From positions 1 through 17,366 of the forward strand of contig JBILMZ010000053.1 of NCBI GenBank assembly GCA_044375275.1: DNA of 17,366 nt. The letters run 5' to 3'. The translations under genes were made by a program, and so were the position numbers. Below the pieces are notes generated by a model. It searched no databases. It saw only the letters and a list, made by a program, of their open reading frames with translations, and had not been told where the DNA came from. Below are positions 6,789 to 14,093 of the stretch, in pieces (the first letter of the stretch is position 1; each line of letters opens with the position of its first letter). The DNA is from SZUA-430 sp044375275. Its GTDB lineage: Bacteria; Pseudomonadota; Alphaproteobacteria; Micropepsales; Micropepsaceae.

Positions 6789-7508
6789 CTATTCGCGGTT
6801 GGCGAAGAGGCGCAGGAGCATCAGGAAGAGGTTGATGAAGTCCATGTACAGGCGGAGGGCGCCGAGGATGGCCTTCTTGCCCGAGGTCTCGGAGTCATCG
6901 CCTTCGTAGTACATTTCCTTGATCTGCTGCGTGTCGTAGGCGGTCAGGCCTGCGAAGACCAGCACGCCGATGATGCTGATCGCGAAGGTCAGCGCATCGG
7001 ACTGCATGAAGATGTTGACCAGCGACGCGATCACGAGGCCGACGAGGCCCATGAACAGGAACGAACCCCAGGCACTCAGGCTGCGCGGCGTCGTGTAGCC
7101 GTAGAGGCTGAGGGAACCGAAGGTCGCGGCGGTGATGAAGAACACGCGCACGATGTCTGCAGCGACGTACGCCTGGAAGATGTAGGCCAGCGACAGGCCC
7201 ATCACAGCGGCGAAGGCCCAGAACATCATCTGTGCGGCGCCGGCCGAGATGCGCTCGATCATGCCGAAGCCGAACCACGCGATGGCGAGCGGCGCGAGCA
7301 TGACCACCCACACCAGCGGCGTGCCGTAGATCGCGTTGAAGAGAACCGGCGTTGCAGAAGTCGCGTAGGCGACGACGCCTGTGACTGCGAGGCCCAGCGT
7401 CATGTACTGGTACACGCTGATCATGTAGGTCCGCAGACCCTGGTCAATGCCTTGGGCATCCACACCTGCGGGTGATGCCTGCCGGACACCGTAGTTGTAG
7501 TCAGACAT
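6789..7508 (-). CDS. Bax inhibitor-1 / YccA family membrane protein
   Basis: 239-residue integral membrane protein with seven hydrophobic segments, roughly at 30-50, 62-84, 93-113, 117-137, 146-168, 174-191 and 213-235. The family motif GLTAYDTQQIK (187-197) and the C-terminal LYMDFINLFLMLLRLF are present. Asp192 and Asp223 correspond in position to the Asp pair that gates calcium leak in Bacillus YetJ, by my alignment from memory. E. coli YccA, of the same family, binds and modulates the FtsH protease; whether that applies here is unknown. The start at 7508 has a good ribosome-binding site (AAAGGAA, 7 nt upstream). The gene has its own 146-bp upstream region and its own terminator, so it is probably monocistronic. 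Confidence 0.93.
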   Translation of the reverse strand: MSDYNYGVRQASPAGVDAQGIDQGLRTYMISVYQYMTLGLAVTGVVAYATSATPVLFNAIYGTPLVWVVMLAPLAIAWFGFGMIERISAGAAQMMFWAFAAVMGLSLAYIFQAYVAADIVRVFFITAATFGSLSLYGYTTPRSLSAWGSFLFMGLVGLVIASLVNIFMQSDALTFAISIIGVLVFAGLTAYDTQQIKEMYYEGDDSETSGKKAILGALRLYMDFINLFLMLLRLFANRE

Positions 7509-7564
7509 GGGTGTTTCCTTTCGAATGGGCGCCAGACAAATGTGCGGCGCCTTTGGCTCCGCTG

Positions 7565-7595
7565 TAATGTGGTCGCAAAATGCCTTTGCTTCAAG
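7565..7595 (-). promoter_or_regulatory. candidate heat-shock-like (sigma32-type) promoter of the Bax-inhibitor-1 gene
   Basis: On the minus strand CTTGAAG (7595-7589) is followed after 16 bp by CCACATTA (7572-7565). Both resemble the sigma32 consensus CTTGAAA / CCCCATnT, with a spacer slightly longer than usual. Predicted initiation near 7558 would give a 50-nt leader before the ATG at 7508. Weak evidence, from pattern and position only. Confidence 0.25.
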
Positions 7596-7654
7596 GCCTT
7601 AGGAAAGAAATTGCGAGCCGTTTTCAGGTGCTGATTTCAAGTATTCTTAAGGAA

Positions 7655-10192
7655 TCAGGCCATACGCAATGTACGCGCTGCAGGTGTTGAAAGTGCAGTC
7701 CATGTCGAGGCGATTCCGAGGCCCATTGCGGCGAGTGCGCCACCGATTATCACTACTGCAAGTGTGGACATGGCGGGCACGAAACTCGTCTGCATCACGA
7801 AGTAGGCCACGGCCCACGCCGCGAGTGTCCCCGAAAGTGCCGCCACTAATCCTGCTCCCAGACCGAGAACGGCGAACTCCAGCAGGTAGGTCGCCATGAC
7901 CTGCCCTTTCGTGGCGCCGAGCACCTTGAGCACGACGGCGTCGAACAGGCGGTGACGATGGCCGGCCGCCAGGGCTCCGGCAAGCACGAGCAAACCGGTC
8001 AGCAACGTCACGAAGCTCGCGGCGCGTATGCCGCCCGAGAGCTGTCGCACGAGTTCGTTGGCGGTCTCGAGCGCCTCGCGGACGCGGATCACGGTCACAT
8101 TCGGGAAGGCATTGGAGACCACACGTTCAACGTCGTCCTCGGCCTGCACTGTCGCATGCGCTGTCGCGAGGAACTCGTGCGGGGCCTTTTCCAGCACGCC
8201 CGGCGAGACAATCATGAGGAAATTCATGCGGGCGTTCGAAAAATCCACGCGGCGCGTGTTGGCGATGCGGAACGTGAACTCGCGGCCCAGGATGTTCACA
8301 CTGATGCTGTCGCCGACATCGAGGCCCATGCCTTCGGCAAGCCCGGCGTCAAACGACAGCAGTGGCGGACCCTTGTAGTTTTCGGGCCACCACTTGCCCT
8401 TGACGAGCTGGTTGTGGGCGCCGGGCGGATTGCCATAGGTGAGGCCGCGGTCGCCGTTGAGCGCCCACTGCACTTCCTTCTTCACGTTTGCCTTTTCGGC
8501 CGATACGCCGTCGATCTTCGTGATGCGCCCGCGCAGCATCGGCACGAGAGCGAGGTCGGTGGCGCCGGGCTGGACCTGCACGAGCTTCCGGAACTTCTCG
8601 GCCTGGGCGGTCTGGATGCCGACGAAGAAGAAGCTGGGGGCCACGGATGGTGTCTCTTCACGGATCACGCGGCGAATGTTTGCGTCGATCAATGCAATGG
8701 CGGCCAGCAGCGTCAGCCCAAGTCCCAGGGACAGTATGACGGCAGGCGTGGGCGCGCCAGGCCGATAGATGTTTGACAGCGCCAGTCGCGCCATCATGAA
8801 CTTGGGGCGCGGGACGTGCCGCGCAAGCCACATCAGCGCCCAGCCTGTCGCCCTCAGGATCGCAAAGGCCGCGAGCGCACCGGCGGCAAAGCCTGCCGCC
8901 AGCTCGATGTTGGGCGTGAGCGTGACAGCGAGGGCAGCCAGCAGCGCCAGTGCAAAGACCGTCGCCAACGCATAAGGCCAACGGGGCCAGCGGCGCGACG
9001 GCGTGACCAGGTCACGGAACATCACCGCCGGCGAGATGTCCTTGGCGCGGGCCAGCGGCCAGATGGCGAAGGCCAGCGCGGTCAGGAGCCCGTAAGCCAT
9101 GGCCGCGCCGAGCGGTGCCAGGAACAGTCCGAACTCTGCCTGGAAAGGCAGGAAGCCCGACAGCAGCCACCCGAGCACAATCGGCAGGATTGCGCCGATC
9201 AGAATCCCTGCGGTCACGCCGACGACAGCGAGCGCCATGACTTCGCTCAGGAACATGAAAAAGATGAAGCGGCCACTGGCACCGATACACTTGAGGGTCG
9301 CGATGTCGTCGCGGCGGCGATCGAGGTAGGCCTTCACGGCGCTGGCAACGCCTACGCCGCCGACCACGAGGGCGGTCAGGCCGATCAGCGTGAGGAACGC
9401 GCCGACCTGCTCGATAAAGCGACGCACGCCGAGCGCGGCGTTCCAGCGGTCGCGTACCTGCCAGTCCTTGTTCGGATAGGTGTCCTTCACATACTTGACG
9501 AAGTTCGCCACGCCCTCGCGCGACGTGATTTCCTGCGGCAATGCGATGCGATAGGAGAAGTTGATCAGGCTGCCGGGCTGGATGAGGCCCGTGGCACGCA
9601 GCGCGAACTCGGAAATCAGCACACGCGGGCCGGTCGAGAAACCGCCCGCGATGCGGTCCGGTTCCTCGCGAACCAAGGCACGCAGCATGAAGCGCGCGTT
9701 GCCAATCTTCACGATATCGCCCTGCTTCAGGCCAAGCTTCTTCAGGAGGCGGGCTTCAACTGCTGCGCCAAACACGCCTTCCCTGTTCGTGAAGAGTTCA
9801 CGCAGCGGCTCGCGCGGCGACACATCCGCCATGCCATAGAGCGGATAGAACCTGTCGACGGCCTTCAGCTCAATGTTCGTGCGCGCCTTGTTGTCGGTCG
9901 TGATGGCCATGGCACGAAGCTCTGCCACCATCGAGACCTGTCCCTGGCTTCGCAGCCACTTCAGTTCCTGCTCGTCCATTTCGCGGTGGACGAGACGAAC
10001 CTCGACGTCACCGCCGAGAAGGCGCTGGCCTTCCACGGAGAGCCCTTCCAGCAAAGCTGCAGACAGGGAGCCAACCGTTGCGATCGAGGCCACGCCGAGG
10101 ATGAGACAGGCGAGGAAAATGCGAAAGCCTGACAAGCCCTGCCGCAACTCGCGGCGTGCGAGGGTCAGGGCGACGTTGGCGCGCTTCATCAT
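7655..10192 (-). CDS. ybbP: ABC transporter permease, YbbP-type with two FtsX domains
   Basis: 845-residue inner-membrane protein. One helix (about 23-45) is followed by a large extracytoplasmic domain (about 50-255). Next comes a first FtsX-type helix bundle (about 263-383, including the conserved cytoplasmic loop DRRRDDIATLKCIGASGRFI at 291-310), further helices near 407-457 and 482-505, a second extracytoplasmic domain and a final FtsX bundle in the last 130 residues (VVLKVLGATKGQVM). This is the layout of E. coli YbbP and of mechanotransmission-type (MacB-like) permeases, which move lipids or lipoproteins or act on the envelope rather than pump small solutes. The start ATG at 10192 overlaps the ATPase stop as ATGA; an ATG at 10189 is equally placed. 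The stop at 7655 is followed by no clear terminator. Confidence 0.92.
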   Translation of the reverse strand: MMKRANVALTLARRELRQGLSGFRIFLACLILGVASIATVGSLSAALLEGLSVEGQRLLGGDVEVRLVHREMDEQELKWLRSQGQVSMVAELRAMAITTDNKARTNIELKAVDRFYPLYGMADVSPREPLRELFTNREGVFGAAVEARLLKKLGLKQGDIVKIGNARFMLRALVREEPDRIAGGFSTGPRVLISEFALRATGLIQPGSLINFSYRIALPQEITSREGVANFVKYVKDTYPNKDWQVRDRWNAALGVRRFIEQVGAFLTLIGLTALVVGGVGVASAVKAYLDRRRDDIATLKCIGASGRFIFFMFLSEVMALAVVGVTAGILIGAILPIVLGWLLSGFLPFQAEFGLFLAPLGAAMAYGLLTALAFAIWPLARAKDISPAVMFRDLVTPSRRWPRWPYALATVFALALLAALAVTLTPNIELAAGFAAGALAAFAILRATGWALMWLARHVPRPKFMMARLALSNIYRPGAPTPAVILSLGLGLTLLAAIALIDANIRRVIREETPSVAPSFFFVGIQTAQAEKFRKLVQVQPGATDLALVPMLRGRITKIDGVSAEKANVKKEVQWALNGDRGLTYGNPPGAHNQLVKGKWWPENYKGPPLLSFDAGLAEGMGLDVGDSISVNILGREFTFRIANTRRVDFSNARMNFLMIVSPGVLEKAPHEFLATAHATVQAEDDVERVVSNAFPNVTVIRVREALETANELVRQLSGGIRAASFVTLLTGLLVLAGALAAGHRHRLFDAVVLKVLGATKGQVMATYLLEFAVLGLGAGLVAALSGTLAAWAVAYFVMQTSFVPAMSTLAVVIIGGALAAMGLGIASTWTALSTPAARTLRMA

Positions 10193-11256
10193 TCGGCTCT
10201 TGCCGCCACCGGTGGCTGGGTTGGCTTGTCGGGAACCTCGGTCAAGACCGTGTCTTCCTCGACCAGGCGGAACGGCTCGTCTGCCGGCGCTGGCGCTTCG
10301 GATCCCGCGGGCGTCGCAGCATCGGGTGGCGCTGAAGGAGACGTATCAGCAACCGGGTCAGCAACCGGGTCAGCAACCGGGTCAGCAACCGGGTCAGCAA
10401 CCGGGCCTGCCGCTTCCGTCGGATTGCGGTCCGGTTCGGCCGAAGGTTGCACGACTTGTTCTGCCACCAGCGGCGAGACCGACGCCGACGCCGACACAGT
10501 CTGTATCACGGGCTGTATCACCGGCTGGAAATGGACCGTCGCCTCGACCTGAGGCTGGTCTGCGTCCTCGATGGACTCGATCTTGCCGTCGCGCAGCCGA
10601 ACGATGCGATCACAACGACGTGCAAGCGCGTCATCATGCGTGACCAGCACAAGGGTTGAACCGCGCTCGCGCTGGAGCTTGAACAGCATTTCAACGATTT
10701 CCGCACCCGTTCGCCCGTCAAGATTGCCGGTGGGTTCGTCAGCGAAAATCAGGCTGGGGCGCGGCGCCAAGGCGCGCGCGAGGGCCACGCGCTGCTGCTC
10801 GCCGCCCGACAACTGGCTGGGATAGTGATCGAGCCGGTGCTCGAGGCCGACATTGACCAGTTCCTGGCGCGCCTTGTCGAAAGCATCAGGAACGAGGGCC
10901 AGTTCCAGCGGGACTGCCACGTTTTCGAGCGCAGTCATGGTCGGGATGAGATGGAAGGACTGGAAGACGATGCCAACGTTTCCGCGCCGAAACCGGGCCG
11001 ATTCGTCTTCGGTCATCGCGGATATGTCCTGCGACTTGACGATGACGCGGCCCGTGGTGGGACGCTCGAGGCCCGTCATCACCATAAGCATGGTCGATTT
11101 GCCTGAGCCCGATGGCCCAACCAAACCGATGGCTTCACCTTGACGTATTACGAGCTCAATACCATTGAGAATATTGACGGGGCCAGCCAGACTCCTGAGT
11201 GTGAGCCTGACAGCCTCGAGCTTGAGTACGGGTTCAGCGTTGAGCAAACGCACCAT
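10189..11256 (-). CDS. ybbA: ABC transporter ATP-binding protein, YbbA/LolD-type, with a long repeat-rich C-terminal tail
   Basis: 355 residues: a complete ATPase of about 230, then an unusual tail. Walker A is GPSGSGKS (47-54, Lys53), the Q-loop is FQS (98-100), the signature is LSGGEQ (149-154), Walker B is LIFADEP (169-175, Glu174) and the H-loop His is 207 (VTHDD). These place it in the LolD/MacB/YbbA group that partners FtsX-type permeases, and the permease gene overlaps its stop. Residues 231-355 are Pro/Ala/Val/Glu-rich, look disordered, and contain QPVIQPVIQ, SASAS and five PVAD units (285-304). The family usually ends near 230 residues. The start at 11256 gives the usual N-terminus but has no visible ribosome-binding site, so the mRNA may be leaderless. 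Opens 35 bp from the divergent esterase start. Confidence 0.9.
   Translation of the reverse strand: MVRLLNAEPVLKLEAVRLTLRSLAGPVNILNGIELVIRQGEAIGLVGPSGSGKSTMLMVMTGLERPTTGRVIVKSQDISAMTEDESARFRRGNVGIVFQSFHLIPTMTALENVAVPLELALVPDAFDKARQELVNVGLEHRLDHYPSQLSGGEQQRVALARALAPRPSLIFADEPTGNLDGRTGAEIVEMLFKLQRERGSTLVLVTHDDALARRCDRIVRLRDGKIESIEDADQPQVEATVHFQPVIQPVIQTVSASASVSPLVAEQVVQPSAEPDRNPTEAAGPVADPVADPVADPVADPVADTSPSAPPDAATPAGSEAPAPADEPFRLVEEDTVLTEVPDKPTQPPVAARAE
10346..10405. repeat. 12-bp tandem repeat, five copies, in the YbbA-type gene
   Basis: The plus-strand unit TCAGCAACCGGG is repeated five times without a mismatch. Read on the minus strand it encodes PVAD five times in the C-terminal tail of the ATPase. 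Because the unit is 12 bp, gain or loss of copies would keep the frame. Confidence 0.97.
10501..10524. repeat. 12-bp direct repeat, two copies, in the YbbA-type gene
   Basis: CTGTATCACGGG (10501-10512) and CTGTATCACCGG (10513-10524) differ at one base and encode the QPVIQPVIQ part of the ATPase tail. A short GACGCC repeat (10481-10492, Ser-Ala coding) lies beside it. Unrelated in sequence to the five-copy repeat at 10346-10405. Confidence 0.9.
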
Positions 11257-11291
11257 GCGCGGCAGACTACCAACAAATGAGGGGGCGGAGA

Positions 11292-11984
11292 ATGATATCC
11301 CGGTACTGGAATATGCGGGGATGGGCCAGAGGCTCAAGATCATTCTTGAGCCTCTGGGCGATTCTTGCTGTCTTTCTGGCGGGAATCAATGGTGTTACGG
11401 CCGCAGAGGCCAAGCCATTGCGCCTCCTCGCCCTCGGTACGAGCCTCACGCAGGGCTACAACCTGCCGCCCGGCACCGATTACTGCGCTGTCCTGCAGGC
11501 CCGGCTCAGGGCAAAAGGACATGACGTCATCATCATAAATGCTGGCGTTTCCGGCGATACCACAGCCGGGGGACTGGCGCGGCTGGAGTGGCTTCTCCAG
11601 GACCCCGTCGATGGCGTGATTCTCGAGCTGGGCTCCAATGATGCCCTGCGCAGCTTCGATGTCAGGGAAACCGAGAAGAACCTTGATGCGATCCTTGGGA
11701 CCCTCAAGTCACGCGGCTTGCCTGTACTTTTCACGGGAATGATGTCTCCGCGAAACATGGGAGCCGAATATGTCGCGGCCTTCGACTCGCTCTTCCCTGC
11801 GCTCGCCCGGAAGCACAAGGTGCTGTTCTTTCCCTTCTTCCTTGAAGGCGTGGCCGCCGACCCGCGCCTGAACCAGAAAGATGGCATCCATCCCAACGAA
11901 AAGGGCACGCAGGTCATCGTTCGCAACATCCTGCCGCATGTCGAGAAGCTGATCGCCGAGATCAAGGCGAAGCAAACGAAATAA
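11292..11984 (+). CDS. tesA: arylesterase / TesA-like SGNH (GDSL) hydrolase, exported
   Basis: 230-residue protein with an N-terminal basic region and a hydrophobic segment (about 17-35) ending near VTAAEA, a likely signal peptide; it should act in the periplasm. SGNH blocks are in order: block I GTSLTQGY with catalytic Ser51, block II AGVSGDT with the Gly, block III GSND with Asn116, and block V DGIHPNEKG with Asp197 and His200. E. coli TesA of this family hydrolyses acyl-CoA, lysophospholipids and aryl esters. Block I reads GTSL rather than GDSL. ATG 11292 was chosen because GAGGGGG (11279-11285) lies 6 nt before it; ATG 11277 has no ribosome-binding site. Divergent from ybbA-ybbP, as in E. 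coli; 27 bp before the aldo/keto reductase. Confidence 0.9.
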   Translation: MISRYWNMRGWARGSRSFLSLWAILAVFLAGINGVTAAEAKPLRLLALGTSLTQGYNLPPGTDYCAVLQARLRAKGHDVIIINAGVSGDTTAGGLARLEWLLQDPVDGVILELGSNDALRSFDVRETEKNLDAILGTLKSRGLPVLFTGMMSPRNMGAEYVAAFDSLFPALARKHKVLFFPFFLEGVAADPRLNQKDGIHPNEKGTQVIVRNILPHVEKLIAEIKAKQTK

Positions 11985-12011
11985 CCGCAATCCGAACCAA
12001 CGAGGTCCATG

Positions 12012-13058
12012 ATGGAATACCGTGAGCTTGGCCGCACGGGCGTGAAGGTGTCCGCGCTTTGCCTGGGAACCATGACCTGGGGTGAACAGAATACCGAGCA
12101 GGAAGGTCACGCGCAGATGGACTACGCGCTTGACCACGGAATCAATTTCTTCGACACGAGCGAGATGTACGCCGTCCCGCCCAAGCCGCAGACGCAAGGT
12201 GCCACGGAGCGCATCATCGGCACTTGGTTCAAGGCGCGCGGCAACCGGTCGAAAGTGATCCTGGCGACAAAAGTCGCTGGCCGTTCGCCGATGACCTGGC
12301 TGCGCGCTGATGGCTCGCCGAGCGAGCAGACACCGGCGCAGATTGCAGAAGCCGTCGATGCCAGCCTCAAGCGCCTCAACACCGACTACATCGATTTGTA
12401 CCAGTTGCACTGGCCGGATCGTCCGGTCGCCATGTTCGGCGCGACGGGCCTTGCCTACCGGCACCTGGACGGCAAGAGCGTGCCGATCGAAGACATCCTT
12501 GGTGCGCTGGACGCCCAGGTGAAGGCGGGCAAGATCCGCCATGTCGGGCTTTCGAACGAAACCGCCTGGGGAACGATGGAGTTCCTTCGCCATGCCAAGG
12601 AGCGCGGATTGCCGCGCATGCAGTCGATCCAGAATGCCTACAGCCTGATCAACCGGGTGTTCGAGCTGGGGCAAGCCGAGATCGCGCATCGCGAGCAGGT
12701 CGGGTTGCTGGCCTACTCGCCGCTCGCGCAGGGTTATCTCACGGGCAAGTACCAGAAAGGTGCGCAGCCGGAAGGATCGCGCAAGAAGCTGTTCAACAGG
12801 CTCCAGCGCTATGAGCGCCCGCAGACCGAAATCGCGATCGACCGCTATCTCGAGATTGCGCGCAAGTTCGGCCTGGATCCGGCGCAACTGGCCCTGCAGT
12901 TCGTCACCACCCGCCCCTTCGTGACGTCGAACATCATCGGCGCCACGACCATGGAGCAGCTGAAGACCAATATTGGCAGCATCAACGTGACGTGGACCGA
13001 CGAACTCGAGAAGGCCATCGACGAGGCCCACCACATTCAGCCCAATACGGCCCCCTGA
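12012..13058 (+). CDS. aldo/keto reductase, Tas-like (NADPH-dependent)
   Basis: 348-residue TIM-barrel oxidoreductase that reduces aldehydes or ketones with NADPH. It has the catalytic tetrad Asp48, Tyr53, Lys87 and His133 (LHWPD), and GTMTWGEQN (19-27) near the N-terminus, as in E. coli Tas and its relatives. GKIRHVGLSNET and LLAYSPLAQGYLTGKY are the usual strand ends with the phosphate-binding region. The length fits the Tas group (about 346). Two adjacent ATGs exist (12009 and 12012); GAGG at 12002-12005 is 6 nt from the second and 3 nt from the first, so 12012 is preferred. It lies between the esterase (27 bp before) and thpR (6 bp after) and is probably in one transcript with them. The physiological substrate is unknown. 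Confidence 0.93.
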   Translation: MEYRELGRTGVKVSALCLGTMTWGEQNTEQEGHAQMDYALDHGINFFDTSEMYAVPPKPQTQGATERIIGTWFKARGNRSKVILATKVAGRSPMTWLRADGSPSEQTPAQIAEAVDASLKRLNTDYIDLYQLHWPDRPVAMFGATGLAYRHLDGKSVPIEDILGALDAQVKAGKIRHVGLSNETAWGTMEFLRHAKERGLPRMQSIQNAYSLINRVFELGQAEIAHREQVGLLAYSPLAQGYLTGKYQKGAQPEGSRKKLFNRLQRYERPQTEIAIDRYLEIARKFGLDPAQLALQFVTTRPFVTSNIIGATTMEQLKTNIGSINVTWTDELEKAIDEAHHIQPNTAP

Positions 13059-13064
13059 CCCGGC

Positions 13065-13598
13065 ATGATCCGCCTCTTTGCAGCCATCGGCATTCCCGAA
13101 CAGATCCGGCAACGCCTCATGCTGCTGCAGGGAGGCGTTCCCGGTGCGCGCTGGTCGCCGCCGGAGAACCTGCACGTGACGCTGCGCTTCATCGGCGAGG
13201 TCGATGACGTGACGGCTTCGGACATTGATGGCCTGCTCGAGACGCTTCACATGCCCGGGTTCGATCTCACGCTGAAGGGCGTCGGGCTCTTTGGCGGCAA
13301 GGATCCGCATTCACTCTGGATCGGCGTGGCACCGTGCGACGGACTGATGCGGCTTGCGGCGAAGATCGAGAGCCTTCTGCAGCGCATGGGGCTTGAACCT
13401 GATGCGCGCAAATACACGCCGCATGTCACGATTGCGCGATTGAAAGACGTGCCACAGCTACGCCTCAACAGCTTTGTCGCCGATCATGCGCTGTTCGACA
13501 GCGGGCCCTTCAGCGTGCGGACCTTCGGGCTCTATTCGAGCCACCCGACCGCGCGTGGCAGCCAATACGTTCTGGAAAGAAGCTACGCGCTGGCCTGA
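13065..13598 (+). CDS. thpR: RNA 2',3'-cyclic phosphodiesterase
   Basis: 177-residue member of the 2H phosphoesterase superfamily (LigT/ThpR). The two HxTx motifs are HVTL with His37 and Thr39, in NLHVTLRFIGE, and HVTI with His120 and Thr122, in YTPHVTIARLK. Together they form the active site that opens 2',3'-cyclic phosphate on RNA ends to the 2'-phosphate. MIRLFAAIGIP is the standard start of the family. Cytosolic. Only 6 bp separate it from the aldo/keto reductase stop, so it is likely the last gene of that operon. Its TGA lies inside a small inverted repeat shared with the stop of the convergent metallopeptidase gene. Confidence 0.95.
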   Translation: MIRLFAAIGIPEQIRQRLMLLQGGVPGARWSPPENLHVTLRFIGEVDDVTASDIDGLLETLHMPGFDLTLKGVGLFGGKDPHSLWIGVAPCDGLMRLAAKIESLLQRMGLEPDARKYTPHVTIARLKDVPQLRLNSFVADHALFDSGPFSVRTFGLYSSHPTARGSQYVLERSYALA

Positions 13599-13608
13599 AG
13601 CGTCAGGC
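13593..13608. repeat. inverted repeat holding both convergent stop codons
   Basis: GCCTGA (13593-13598) and TCAGGC (13603-13608) are perfect complements around a 4-nt loop AGCG. The TGA ending thpR is in the first arm and the TGA (minus) ending the metallopeptidase gene is in the second. No T-tract follows on either strand, so it is at best a weak terminator or an RNA 3'-end hairpin. Confidence 0.6.
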
Positions 13609-14022
13609 GTCGGCGACTTCGGCCTCGATGCGCTCCATGTCCTCATCCGACAGGCCGAAGTGGTGGCCGATCTCGTGGATGATGACGTGCGCGAGAATGT
13701 CGCCCAGCGCGATCTCGGAATCAGCCCATTCATCCAGGATTGCGCGGCGGTACAGGAAGATCACGTTGGGTTCGCCGGCGTTGTCCTCGTCAGCGCCCTG
13801 CCTCGTGATATCGACGCCCTGGAACAGGCCCAGGATGTCGAAGGGGGATTCGAGTTCGAGTTCAGCGGACACGTCGTCATCCGGCAGGTCCTCGATGCGG
13901 AAGAGGATCTGCCCGCAGCGCTTGCGGAACCGGTCCGGCATGCGGCCAAAAATCTCATGCGCGAGATCCTCGATGTCGTCGAGTGTCGGTGCCACAAGTT
14001 CATAGATTGCGTCGGTGCTCAT
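13603..14022 (-). CDS. metallopeptidase family protein (zincin-like, DUF1025/PF06262-type)
   Basis: 139-residue acidic cytosolic protein with the zinc-binding motif HEIGH at 116-120, in AHVIIHEIGHHFGLSDEDME. Glu117 is the presumed general base, and the following SDEDM is typical of this small zincin-like family; its substrates are unknown. NVIFLYRRAILD (86-97) is another conserved stretch. The ATG at 14022 was preferred to an in-frame start at 14166 because the latter would add 48 residues unlike the family and overlap the dehydratase gene. GAGAGAG precedes 14022. It ends 4 bp from the stop of thpR and is divergent from the dehydratase gene with 71 bp between starts. Confidence 0.88.
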   Translation of the reverse strand: MSTDAIYELVAPTLDDIEDLAHEIFGRMPDRFRKRCGQILFRIEDLPDDDVSAELELESPFDILGLFQGVDITRQGADEDNAGEPNVIFLYRRAILDEWADSEIALGDILAHVIIHEIGHHFGLSDEDMERIEAEVADA

Positions 14023-14093
14023 GCGGCTCTCTCGCGGGTGTTCTCTTCCGTGCCGAACATAGCCTATGATGCCATTGAAAGTGGAGAGGCATC

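Noticed and set aside
7631..7658. Imperfect hairpin (CTGATT with AATCAG) at the end of the YbbP-type gene as terminator
   Set aside because: Only 6 bp of stem, AT-rich, a large loop and no T-tract on the minus strand.
8816..10132. Long plus-strand open frame of 438 codons opposite the YbbP-type permease gene
   Set aside because: Composition is that of a reverse reading of a membrane-protein gene (many Gln, Arg, Glu and His), with no motif; the permease on the other strand is certain.
10346..10405. Regular repeat considered as a CRISPR array
   Set aside because: The units are 12 bp and directly adjacent, with no spacers, and they are in frame inside a coding region.
11709..13310. Long minus-strand open frame of 533 codons opposite the esterase, aldo/keto reductase and thpR genes
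   Set aside because: It lies antisense to three genes with complete catalytic motifs. Its product is Arg/His/Leu-rich without recognisable domains, the usual mirror of GC-rich codon use.
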